A program made the translations under genes and the position numbers. The notes under the pieces are model-generated. The model was given only the letters and a program-made list of their open reading frames with translations. It was not told the DNA's origin and made no database searches. A DNA stretch of 64,000 bases from Baylisascaris procyonis. Its lineage: Eukaryota; Nematoda; Chromadorea; Rhabditida; Ascarididae. Where the stretch lies: contig JAZARR010000059.1 in the NCBI GenBank assembly GCA_037389465.1, positions 1,036,501 through 1,100,500 on the forward strand, read 5' to 3'. Shown here in pieces: positions 53,301 to 64,000 of this stretch (the stretch's first letter is position 1; every line of letters begins with the position of its first letter).

Positions 53301-56300
53301 TTTTCTAGGCGAATTTCCCCTAAGTCATGCATCGGTACACGTTGTTTGTTTGTGCTTCGACGTTACTTGCACGCAAAATCTGCTTCGACTCACTATGTGT
53401 TGCATGCTTGTGCATATCTTACCTGAATGACGTGCTTCTACGGTGTAAGTTCTGCTTTTGCTTATTATGCACATCGACACCGCTTCCTTCTCCGCTTAGT
53501 TTAATTTTTCAGTCGTTGATCTGCTTCTCAAGGAAACTGTTCGTGTATGAATACCAGTCGCCAAATATAGAAACATCGTACCAAATTTTGATAATCCTTT
53601 TAAAAGTGTAATCTTTTTGCAGAGCCTTCAATTTTATTCGTGCAAAGAGGCGTCTGACTGGCAGTCGACCGTAGAGAGCTTACCACATTGTATTCTGGCG
53701 GGCTGACTTTTAAAAGTTAATCATATTACAGTGAGCGAGTAATGTTATCGAGGCGCTTTCAAGGACCAATTGAATGAGACATAACGTAAGATGGAGTGCA
53801 TGTGAGTCGTTAGCATAGAGGGATATAAGTATATTCGCTTCAGTATTCACTTGTTCTCTGTTGCGCAAAAAATTCCACCTCTCGCATTTTGCAGCACTAC
53901 ATTTCTAGTTAAGGTGGCCAAAATGAACTGGATTTTTCTGTTATTCTTGCTGCTGCCTATCGAAAATTTTGCAAATGAAGACAATGGTCCCATTTGCTAA
54001 GCTAAGGCGAACGAGGTGAAACGTATATTCCTCTGAATCGTTACTTATGATCATTTGCCCCCTCAGAATCATTTGCTGCTAAAAATGCTTTGTGCGACTC
54101 TCTTGACTTGGTGTGGATATCCGCGGAACGGCTTTTGATTTAGGACGTTCTACGTTGCAGCAGCGGGTCGACGATTGGATGCTTCGCATTTGTTTTATTC
54201 AGTTTGGGCGTTATTGTCATAAGAATACTTCCTGAATGGTACGCAGGTGGCTGGTTTTAAATATAGAAATTGCTTTAAGGTAAGTGCTCGTTGTGTTCAT
54301 CGACAGGTACTAGAGCTCGACTGCTAATCTTCAGCAGTCTCATTTATTCCTTTTTACGGACGTTTGTCATCGCCTCTTGATATCGAGCTGGTCCGTTGGC
54401 TCAACATGATGCAATGAGATACGACTTTTATGTCGTTTTCATTTGTGATATGCACAGCGGGCAGTAGTGTTTGTATGAGTGTAATGTTTAACGAGTTCTC
54501 CGCTTCACGGTCTTTGTGAGTTCCCGAAAAGACTGCTTTTCTCTCGGTTTGTTTTCAGACTGTTTGTGAGAGTCAACTAGTCTATCTCGTCACAGATGAA
54601 CATTTTATGTTTTTGGCATTGTGCGACATTAGCAGTAAACGTTTTGTATGCGTATCGTTGTCGTGCTTTTATTATGCAAGCAAGGTGTACTGAAGCGTTG
54701 ACGCTGAATCAGTCGATTGATGCTGAACAATTTGCATAGGAAAATTGCGATTTCATACCAAAGTATCCCAACTTCATCATTTTTTTCTTATTTGTTTCAT
54801 TTCTTTTATATGAACATTTTTTTCTTCAGTTGCATTTTCACTCATTTCTCCCTTCACTGCAGTTCTCATTTATGCATTTCTTTTGAATTTTCGTTTTCTT
54901 CTTTCAGCGTTGATCATTTTGCAACTAAGAGAATCTTTCAGTTATTAGGTCATCATATAGGGCAGTTATTCGGATGCTGAACAAAGTGTATTTGAAGGTT
55001 ATCCCACAGAGCAAATGAAGAGAGTGGTGAGCGACAAAGATGTACGAGCTAAGCACTTCCACAATAAGAGTGAGTCCACTTACCTCTTTTTACCTTTTAT
55101 CACCATTTATCATCTTATTTATCACCATTAGTTCAATGTGCTTCTGTTGCGATTAAATTGTTGAATCTCTCCTCTCCATGCTTCATTATTCAGTAAATTT
55201 GCACCGCTTGGTGGGGAGGGAGTGGCCACATGATTCTATACGACCGACAGAGATGGGTAGGCATGTTGAATCCCACTGCCATGGTCCAGGCGTCGGTGCC
55301 TTACGCACACCGATTAAGGTGCCATTCCGATATGTTGCGTCGATTAAGCTGATATTAAGATATATCAGTTCGAGTACTTCTCAAGAGGGGGAAGGAGGGC
55401 ACTTCTTCTTTGTTCAGGCAATCTACGCGGCATATGTAGCTTGAGCTCAGCTTCCTTAGCACTGTCGTGGCGATAACGTCTAGGACGTGCCCTGTAGCAA
55501 GTCACATGACTGCACTAAATTTCTGGCAGATACAGGAGTTTAGCGCGTATATGAGCTAGCGGGACATCGAGTAATCAGTTATGAGTTAACGTTGGTAAGA
55601 TACCGCTGGGTGAAGTGTGGTGCCATCATGCGCGGTCATGTTATGCCCCCACTTCCCCTCTCCTCCGCTCTCCTTAATCCTTCATCTTCTATGTCGTCAG
55701 AATTGCCCAGTAAGCGTGGGCAGTAAAAGCAAGCTTTAGTAGATCGGCTGCTCCTAAAAATGCCTCAGGCTGTTACTTAAAAGGAGCCATCATCTTGTCG
55801 CCAAAGAGGTCCTTGCTTTTTGCAGACCGGACAGCTGTTGTATAAAGAGTGTTAAACGAGTTCTGCTATGTTATTACATGCTGTATGATTACAGAGTACT
55901 CTGATGATACCTGTCCTCTAAATTCTTCTGCTCTTATTTTAAAGAAAAAGTAAAATAAAAAAATGGAACTTACTTTTGTGGTTGTCTTTAGAAACACCTT
56001 ACTAGAATCTTGACTTTCCATCTGAGTATGGTGGAGGAGGAGGAGCATCAGGACCATGCCCACTATATGCGATACTGCGTCTAGAACTCGGGAGGATCTC
56101 AACATAATTCACAGGAAATTAAGGCGCAGGCATAGTGCATCGTGAAGCTTCAGCCCTGTTGAACTGGTGCAATTAGTTGTCCACTTGGCGCATGCGCGAT
56201 ACGCTGCTGTTTATATACACCCACGGCAATAGTTGGGTGTGTTGTTTATCTTTATAGTGCGGCTGGGCGATCTGGTTCGTATCGACTGGGTTTCAACGGA

Positions 56301-59300
56301 AGATGGTTCGCATATCCTCACGGTTGGAATCGGCTCCTCGGTATATATGTTCACGCAAGTTTCGCAGGGGGTCGCACAAAGGAACATCGTTATGATGAAG
56401 GAACATGAGACGCACCGACGTGCTCCTTTGAGAAAGGCATCTTCCCTAGCGAACCCCGAGCGCATTTCTACTCGATTGGTGAGTGTTTCGTTGGTGCCCT
56501 TTCCCGCCCTCTTTTGTGCCAATCCATAACGTTTGTGGGCTTGCCCATAAATTCTTCTCGAACGACATCCATTTGTCCGTATTCAGCGGTATTCTTTCCC
56601 TTCTTGATAGAGGCGATGAAAGTGGCTTACATGGAGCAATAACAGCTGATGAAATCTCATTTCGTTTTCAATATTCTTGTCAAGGTCTGTGCTGAAAACT
56701 CGTTCAGCAATATTATATAACAGTTTCCTTGTAAATTAAAACAAAACTAAAAATATTAGCTGGAATCGATTTTTAACGACGTCCTCTGCTGATGAGAAGC
56801 AGTAGGAAAAGTATGAGCCAGAAAAGAATCTTTTGGGTTAGGCACGTCGCCCTTAATTCTGAGTCAGTGTTATGCTTGTGACTAAGGCTAGGTAAATGAA
56901 AGATAAATTTCCTATAGTCGATAAAGGCATGAGCTATGGGATTCGTGCATTTATGGAACAGAAACGATCGTATCTTATATTCCTGAAACGGATTTGCTAT
57001 TGATACGAGATACATGCCTTCTAAAATTATAGAGCATAGGTGCAAGCATCCCTCTCAATTTTCTTGATCCGTTCGGCTTTCTTTCTTTTTTAGAAGAAGG
57101 GAGGAGATTTCGGGAGGTTTCCAGGCGACCATGATTCGTGACGCCCGAGTCCTATGGCGAAATAAAACCCATATTTTGCAGTCGTCAGCTGAAGCCCGAT
57201 CGAATAGACCTGCTTCCATCGTAGATTTCGAGAAAATTTTGTCACCTCTCTTCCCCTTTCCCACTACCAAATTGACTGCATTGGAACTCCTATTTTATTT
57301 CCGCCAGCATCTCGAGTATCTGTCCTATTTGAACACGCAGTGAGCACTTTTGAGCAACATATTTCATTTTGAACGCATGCGAAGCACTGTGTGTTCCTTA
57401 TTAAATGCATATGACCGTTGTTAACTGAGGCCCTCTTTTCAACGAGGGAAGCATGCTCGATGTTGCTTTTGAAATAAATTCGTGCTGCGCAAATTGTTCT
57501 AATTTAAGGCTACACGTCTCTTTCCACACTTTTCGGCAGAATGCGCGTTCTTTGCGAACTTTAGCTGCGTTCATTTGTTCGTTTTTCATGCACTACTGGA
57601 AGAGACCTTTGCGTTAGTGTTGACGGCTTCAGGAAGTAGGTGTATGGTTGTTCTGTTTTAGCAGCCGTTTGATCGTTCTCACTAAATACAGGCTTCGAGG
57701 CACATTCGAACTATGCATTTGCGGATTTCTGAAAGTATCGTTGAGGTAGAAGTGTAGCGCAGCATTGTTTGAGGTGAGGTGGTTGTGCATTCGTTATCTG
57801 GAGCTGCAATCGGCCGATGGTTTGCCACCGTTACCAACCGCACTTACGTGGGTTCGTGATGGCCTTCTCATCGTAGGTATGCATAGCGAGATGCGTTGCT
57901 ACAATCAGTGGAATCTGGCGACGAAGGCGATTCATAGCTCAGACTCAGCAAATGAAAGGGGCAAAGATAACGCGGTGAAGTTCGTTTTTGCATTCCTTGT
58001 GCTCTTGTATAAGTCGTTGAGCTTCCACTTTCCAGCAGCTTGCAGAATTTATCGAATTTTGCAGCGTTCTGTGAGCATTGCTGATGAAATGTCGCCTTCC
58101 TTATGGTTTTGCTATTGAAGTTTGGTTCACTCCCATAAATTAATAATTTACATCAAACACACACTTGATTTTCATTTTATTGCACTGCACTTAAGGGCCT
58201 TTTAATTGATATCGTGAATTCCCGGCGATCTGAGTTAAATAGCGGGCTCATAATATGTTCTCGTTCATGAATTGTTTCGGATGCCTCTTTTTTGAAAGAG
58301 AGGAATGCTGCTTATAATTCGTAAGTCAAAAGTTCAGAGGCTTGTACCTTCAACGTTGCTCAGAACATACCATATTTTCTTTAAGAGTCTGCTAGTCACC
58401 TTTGGTTAGATTTCTGCTAATTATGGTAAAACACAAAAAATTTTTTCATTATATTTGAAAGTTTCATTTATGTGTTTCAAGGCTTACAAAGAGATCCTTC
58501 ATTTTCTTCGGACCAGCCTTCGTGTTCGCTTTCTTCTTTCCTCATTTGCTTGCTTACATTTCACCATTCTGGTCGTCCTCGTAAAATGTCCTTCTTCAGC
58601 GGGTAGTAGCAAAGTGGTCGATAAACATGTAACGTCTATATGCAAATTGCACTGAAGGAGTAGTTAAATTACGTGAGGATGCTGCGGAGAGGAGCAACTA
58701 ACTGTGACAACAAAAGCTTCAAGGATAGCCGGGAGGCCGAAATGTTAAGGAGGGAATGCAGAGCGAAAGCGATTATTCACACAATAGAAACATCAATCTA
58801 AAGAGTGATTACGATAGATTCGTGTCATCTAAATAGGGTTGCAAAACGAAACATGTGTTGGGATATGGAGAGGTTATTATTTTATGATGCATAATCGCAT
58901 CGTTGCTGATGTGATACGATAACGCGTAAAGCCCTACTGCTATCGGTTTTGAGTAGTTTCGATCTGTCTTCAGTGCAAATTGAGGTGTTGTGTTGCAGGA
59001 GGAAAATGACAGGAAATGCGTTGACAATGCCTACACTCAACATCAGCCCCTCACACTCTATGCTCGATCAACTATCGAAGAAATCCAAGATGGACTCTTC
59101 AGTCGCTAATAAGCAAAAATTACTAAAGGAGATTATGCACAAGTTTGCCTACTTTTCACATATACATATATAATTGCTGGGAATACGCTCATTACTACGC
59201 AGCTTTTTGTTGGGGATAATAGCGCCCCTGACCCCTGAAATCATCATTATTTAGACAGCATCGAAATCTGGTGTTCTAGATGTACTTCTTTACTTGAGGG

Positions 59301-62300
59301 GGGAGGGTGATGAAGGGGGAAGGTGCTGAACGTGGTTCTTTGTGCAGATTAACGTCAGTGATTGAATATTTTGCTGCCACAGCTGTGTTTCGAATCTACA
59401 ATTTTCACGCTTACTATCTTTAGGGTGATGACAGCTCCACGCGATTTGCAAGATCTGTTGTCGAAGGACGAGCATGTTCTGCAAGCAGTTAGCGATGAGG
59501 GTCTCTTCGAAGCAGCTCGTCTCGCAAGTCCAATCCTCCCGCAATATCATCCAAAACAGCTGATCGAATTGCTTAATTCGGGCAAAACGCGAAAAGTGAA
59601 AGCCATTCTGCTGCACGTGCTTAACTGCTTGAAGGTTATACCCTTTTCTTAGTTGCGAGTATTGGTTGCCTCATAGAGATGCTTCACTCGCCTTTCATTG
59701 GCTTTATCATCATGTGAATCATTTCTCCATTAAAGAAAAAGCCAACTGATGCAGCACACTGCTCTAGGCTTGTGAGGTCGGAATCATAGTTAATCACTGA
59801 ATCGTTGCTGAATTGTGTTTTTTGAAATATGGAAATCTTTTGCTTAGAAGCCTATGAAAACGCATTCATGAAAGGAGAAGTGGTGATGGGGTTTTCTGTG
59901 ATTCGGTTGCTCAAACTCTTTTGCCGATATGTGAGGGAATAGCAAATGTTTAGCATCTGCTTGCTTATCTCATTTAATTAATTGTTACAATTTGAACGTT
60001 TCAAAGAGAGTGGATATTTTTAGCAATCCAATGTATCAATTCCGAATCCATTGTCGCGGGCTGCTTCTATTCGCAAAATGTCGGTAACGGAGCCAAATGA
60101 TGTCTCGAATGTGAGCACTCTAGGACAAAATATGGACATTTCACGTGGCTTATCAGATACATTCGATGATGCGAATCCTGAATACGACGAGCTGGACGGA
60201 ATTGCTCCACTGCCTCTTTATTTATTGATGTCTGCTGACAATGCGACCGACAACGAAGAGGGCCAGAAAGCAGCCAATCTCGATGACGAAGTTAGTTTAG
60301 TTCATTTCGTATCCTTGAGCGAATAAAAACGACGTTTTAATAAGGTGCTACGTTGTACTCAAAGGTTTTGTGACAGTCGAGCAAAATCTTTAGCACTTCT
60401 TAGTTCAAGCAAAGTCTTCTGGAAAAGAGAATCGCTTTATCTGATTGATAGCACGAAGAAGAGCGTCGTACTCAGTGCCGAGCTGCACAGCGTCGACCAT
60501 TGCAGGGAGTAAGTCATCGACACGGTAAAGGGACCGTTCCATTCCAGGACAGGAGAAGAGGTGAAACTGCGTATCGAATTTGTGCCAATTCGACAAAATT
60601 TTCTAATAAAGATCAGAAAACAAATAAAATCAAGCAAAGTTTGGCCATAGGACCACACAGTTGCGTTCGAACGTCGCAGCTGGTTGTAGGGAATGCGATT
60701 GCAATCCGAATTATTGGAAAATTCCTTTGGGCGAGGTTGAGGTATAGCTTATGGCACTTTGAAGTCGACGGATTTGGTATATGCCTCAGCCATCGATGTC
60801 AGATTTCCAAAAAGCATAGGTTTTGTATTATTACATTATTTTATGGAAGATTGTTCCTCGATAAATGTTGACATTCTTCGTTTCTTCCTTCTGAATGTCC
60901 GTACTGGAGTTCATTAAAGACAAAGTGACATCGGGTCTCGGAGTGTCACGTGAAAATTCATCAGAGTTTTACAATTGGGGAGAGGACGAGGCTTGGTGGG
61001 CTAGCGGTGTATGTTTTAAGTTTATGAAGTGGCATTTTTTGCGTGTAATATTGTGAGATTTTGTGTTCCGTTTTCATCTGAAACTGAAACCAAAAATTCC
61101 GTTCCGAGTTCACATCCTTTCAGAATCTGTACAATTCATTGTTCGAGACGGAACAGGAGGAAGAAGATCTGGACGAGGTGCTAGGGATGGATGACGAGTT
61201 TCGACCCAACGCGCGGTCCCGCTCGAATTCTTTTAGCGCCGATATGGGACAAATGGCGGACCGTGTTTCGACTGTCTTTACAGCCAGGCATAATCGCTTG
61301 CTGACCGATTTTCTTACGCACACACATCTGCCTGGTTAGTTGCCGGTTGTGTTCAGTTCGTGAAACCGTTATTAATTTCGCTGAAATTCATATCCCCATT
61401 GCTGCCTGCGTAGCAATTCTATTTTCTAAGAAGCGAGTCCTGATGTACCTGATTAGCTTATTGTGTTTACATCCTCCCCTGTTCGACGTATACTCGAAAG
61501 TGATTATTGTGTTTACATCCACAATCTGCTTCGTGATGCGGCTTTGTAATGACTGTGCTTAGAAACTCGGAAATTTCAGAGATGGGTTCACACAGGAACT
61601 CGTAAAGGTAAGTTACATGTGAAGTTGCCAGGAACTTGACAGTTTTAAGCCTTGGAGTACAGCACAAGAATTTCTTTGAAACGGAGAGGAAATATGCCGA
61701 CGTATGCTGAATAGTGTTCAGTTTGCTTCTGTGAAACGGAGAATGGTGAATGTTTTGCTGATGATTTCATCTTCGAAGCGGATGCTTATGTCATTGGTGT
61801 GACAATGCAACACACTTGGTCATATTCAGCACCCGCAATGGGCAACTTCCCTTCATCTGTGCCGAATTAAAGGAGAATACTTCATCAAAAGTACAAGGCT
61901 TATGGGAAGTGATCTGCAGCCATTTAGTAGCTGTCACTGAAGGAAACAGAAGTTTAAAAAAAACTGAACGAGATCTTTGAAAAACAGTTCTTCATCAGTC
62001 GAATTGTTCCCTCTTTATACGTTCACTTCACTGAGACTGTGGATTATTGAAGCTGATTACCTGCGGCGGATCATTGAAAGAAGTTCATGCCAAGCAGTAT
62101 TATCATTAAGATCTCATTTTCGCTGTTTAATAAATTTCTTTGGCACTGTGGCAGTTATGAGTCACAAACTTTGACCAAAATTGTGTTCAGGATGGAATCT
62201 TCTGGAAATACGGAAGTAGAGGGGACAGGCATATTTAGCCAGTAGGTAGTTGTGTTCCTGCTCTCTTATTTTGTAGCAACGTTTCCGCACGTGAAGTATG

Positions 62301-63777
62301 TAAGTTTAGGTCTATCGAGTGTTGATCAGATGCATTTGTTAGCGGTCGCCGATACGCTGAGTCACTTTTCGGCTGATGTGATGGACAAGCTTGCACAGGC
62401 GAATGCAGGTGCGTTTCCTGGATTTTATTTTTATTTTTTTTGAGATGTCTCATAGCTGCTTTGCAACATGCATTTATAAGTAGAAGGTCAGAGAACGAGT
62501 CATTGATTATAAGCGATGAAGCGATACAGAGTACCTTATTTTGAGAGTTTGGTCAGATGGATGTGTATTGCAGCATTCCAAGGAGCGCAACCAACAGTCT
62601 TCCGTGATGCGGCTGGCGGTTACGCGACGGCTGCAGCTGGTAGCGAAACGGTTGACGAGTGTGGTTTGCGTTTTCTGATGGCAATGAAACAGCACGAATA
62701 CCTCCTTCTTTGTCTTCCCCTCAAACAGAAGCAAATACTCCGACAGAAGTTCGCTCATCTTCTTTTCCTCATTTGCGAAGCTGAACTCATATTAAGTCCT
62801 TAAGTCTGACTTGAAATGCGAGATGTGTACACTTTGAAGTACGACATTCACCTATGAACCGAGATTCTGTGACGCTGTGGTAGCCCAATTATAAAGCCAG
62901 ATCACTTCTAGTTGGCTGTCATCCATTTTATGCGGCGGAGATTGTTCATTTGATATGAGGCGTCTGCTACCTCTAATAATGCCTACGGTAGATTTTTTGT
63001 CTTAAATAGCATCTACTCGAGCGTGGAACTAATCCGGAAAAAGCTCTGCAACTATATGATACCTACTTAATTTTTATGTGATACCAGTATTTCGAATAAT
63101 GGATGGTAATCCCACAGATCTCTGCGTAGCCAACAACGCTCCCAAATTCAAAACAGAACGCAAACATTTGCCGTAAATGCGATTGTTAGCTTAAAAATGA
63201 GAAGGAAGCGGAGTAAGATATGAAAGTGTACGCCTCGAAAGATCGGGAATGGCATAGTTACTCGATCACAGGGGGTCGGTGTTTCTGTCCGTATACGAAG
63301 TGAGGGAAAGTGTGGACTTGCGATAGCATCACGACATATCGAATTCGCTGCACCTCATCCTCCTCTCTCAAGGCGCATCAAAGTGGGAGCATTTGAAATG
63401 TGATGAAAAGAAGTGATATCTTTTTTGAACTGTTTCGAGCACAAGAATTAGGTATTCGCATTTTCGTTTTATTCGCATGTTTATCGATTTTCGAAGCAGG
63501 TAGACTAGTTTAGGAATGTGGGGGTTATATTGACTGGTTTATTGGATCAACTGGACCACTACTATGTTTTGTACGCACGCCACCAAATGAATTTTCTTTG
63601 TTAAGGGGCTTGTCTTCGTCAAATATTATTTGGGCGTTGCATTCGGAAACGGAGACCGAACTGTTGAATGCGATTCCGGGTCTGCACAAGGCACAACCAA
63701 CATGGAACGAATTGCGCTCGCTTGGTGTTGCGTGGTGGCTCAAGAACACATCCGCCCTTCGAAGCGTTGTCGAACAG
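32363..63777 (+). CDS. rbc-1: Rabconnectin-3 alpha (DMXL1/DMXL2, RAVE subunit), N-terminal 30 exons, continues beyond window
   Basis: Very large WD-repeat scaffold related to yeast Rav1. It promotes V-ATPase assembly and, in animals, sits on synaptic vesicles and endosomes with WDR7 (rabconnectin-3 beta). Inferred exons: 32363-32578, 33686-33757, 34063-34260, 37845-38010, 38862-38967, 39533-39761, 40680-40899, 41457-41633, 42200-42360, 42788-42906, 43329-43525, 44371-44561, 45436-45656, 46746-46901, 47418-47571, 48369-48544, 49944-50457, 51484-51697, 52646-52838, 53204-53334, 56258-56478, 57774-57979, 58999-59142, 59424-59634, 60024-60290, 60910-61008, 61124-61334, 62310-62408, 62574-62748, 63606-63777. 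They join in phase to 1,872 codons; vertebrate DMXL2 is about 3,000 residues, so roughly 60% is here. Start MSAHQVITGALNRGENVFAV matches the family N-terminus. Least certain: the right ends of exons 9 and 17, exon 20, and the left ends of exons 22, 26 and 29. Confidence 0.93.
34261..37844 (+). other. Large intron 3 of rabconnectin (3.6 kb)
   Basis: No exon was needed here to keep the protein continuous: exon 3 ends in phase 0 and exon 4 starts in phase 0. It holds a GTCT microsatellite at 35873-35894 and unremarkable AT-rich sequence. The longest open frames (35442-35783 and 35749-36039, +) show no motif. Confidence 0.5.
35873..35894 (+). repeat. (GTCT)n microsatellite
   Basis: Five and a half perfect GTCT units lie inside intron 3 of rabconnectin. 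Confidence 0.95.
41114..41185 (+). repeat. Short tandem repeat with 24-bp unit
   Basis: Two near-identical 24-bp units beginning TAGCGACTAAAATC lie at 41114-41137 and 41148-41171, with a 10-bp partial unit between them and a 14-bp partial unit after them. The array lies in intron 7 of rabconnectin. Confidence 0.85.
42965..43309 (-). other. Unidentified 114-codon open frame, antisense in rabconnectin intron 10
   Basis: The frame starts with ATG on the minus strand and reads MTLLLSSLPPLGKKVRKDMF... to ...FCSSYEVGGACIEI. Composition is protein-like, with mixed charged and hydrophobic residues and a basic stretch DQVRRKLYNFMKKSDEAQRQ, but I recognise no family. It ends only 19 bp before exon 11 on the other strand. 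It may be a nested gene exon, a transposon fragment or chance. Confidence 0.2.
46746..57979 (+). other. rbc-1: Rabconnectin central region, second WD set, exons 14-22
   Basis: Residues 758-1412. Exon 14 opens with SCTLGSICNSPSSCFVASEG, which fixes its acceptor at 46745. Exon 18 carries AAGHLPSSSLYPACKAPY and SSCSDEHIRFWKC, a WD unit. Exon 19 has VGVFECESSGGVEWL, exon 21 IDWVSTEDGSHILTVGIG and exon 22 TALTWVRDGLLIVGMHSEM; each has a close DMXL2 counterpart. Exon 17 is unusually long (514 bp) and its middle is not recognisable; it contains an internal AAT|GTGAGT that could be a donor. Exon 20 has no clear counterpart but fits both flanking phases. The intron 53335-56257 (2.9 kb) holds nothing I can name. 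Confidence 0.8.
57055..57343. other. GC-richer block open on both strands in rabconnectin intron 21
   Basis: The + strand is open through 57343 after a TTTTTTAG acceptor-like site at about 57093 (MIRDARVLWRNKTHILQ...). The - strand is open from 57270 to 57055 (MVVGKGKRGDKIFSKSTMEA...). Adding it as an exon is not needed: exon 21 and exon 22 join directly and match DMXL2. No family was recognised. Confidence 0.2.
58999..63777 (+). other. rbc-1: Rabconnectin Rav1-like C-terminal (RAVE1_C) region, start, exons 23-30
   Basis: Residues 1413-1872 lead into the part shared with yeast Rav1. Exon 24 has EGLFEAARLASPILPQYHPK (DMXL2: GGLFETAHLLSPTLPQYHP). Exon 25 has IAPLPLYLLMSAD, exon 27 an acidic tract (ETEQEEEDLDEVL) followed by HNRLLTDFLTHTHLPG, exon 28 SSVDQMHLLAVADTL, exon 29 TVDECGLRFLMAMK and exon 30 ELRSLGVAWWLKN. 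Exon 26 (GEDEAWWASG) has no vertebrate counterpart that I recall but fits both flanking phases. The rest of the domain and the C-terminal WD repeats lie to the right of the window. Confidence 0.85.
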
Positions 63778-64000
63778 GTCAGCAATTAGCTTACATTACA
63801 GCTGGTCAGGCTGCTCTGTTCGTCTATGGCAACCCAAAGTTTCACGCAGCTGTTTTACGCTTCATTATGGCATTACTACAACATATTGAGGTGGTGCGAC
63901 TGCTTGTTGTCTCACCATCATTCCTCTCGCCTAAGAGTCCGAAGTTTTTTCCCTTTTTTGAGAGAGAGGGATTTAAGGAAGCTGGTTGTTATTTGAGTTG

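Overview
The window is eukaryotic and almost certainly from a nematode, most likely a clade V parasitic form such as a strongylid/hookworm; this is inferred from gene content and architecture and not proven. Two large, intron-rich, highly conserved genes fill most of it, both on the + strand. The first encodes the alpha (large) subunit of the AP-2 clathrin adaptor, in 21 inferred exons from 5523 to 22527. The second encodes rabconnectin-3 alpha (DMXL1/DMXL2 family), in 30 inferred exons from 32363 to 63777, and continues past the right edge. Joining the exons by GT..AG boundaries gives uninterrupted frames of 948 residues (complete, with stop) and 1,872 residues (N-terminal part only). Every intron phase matches across its junction, which is the main support for the models.

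Layout. 1-900: decayed non-LTR retrotransposon (CR1-like reverse transcriptase). 900-5522: intergenic, nothing convincing. 5523-22527: AP-2 alpha. 22528-28340: intergenic, with a possible polyadenylation signal and a weak Ly6-like coding trace on the - strand at 27537-28012. 28340-30310: a second decayed CR1-like element. 31670-32137: a reading frame with five copies of a 30-bp repeat. 32363 to the end: rabconnectin-3 alpha.

How the genes relate. AP-2 alpha binds PIP2, cargo and accessory proteins at clathrin-coated pits on the plasma membrane. Rabconnectin-3 alpha is the metazoan counterpart of yeast Rav1 and supports V-ATPase assembly on endosomes and synaptic vesicles. Both act in endocytic and synaptic vesicle traffic, but nothing in the sequence shows co-regulation. 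They lie head to tail with about 9.8 kb between them.

No bacterial-type system, CRISPR array, rRNA or convincing tRNA was seen. I found no clear undescribed system. The most unusual direct observation is the splice-site usage: 19 of 50 inferred donors have T at intron position 3 (GTT...), and many acceptors end in AAG, TAG or GAG.
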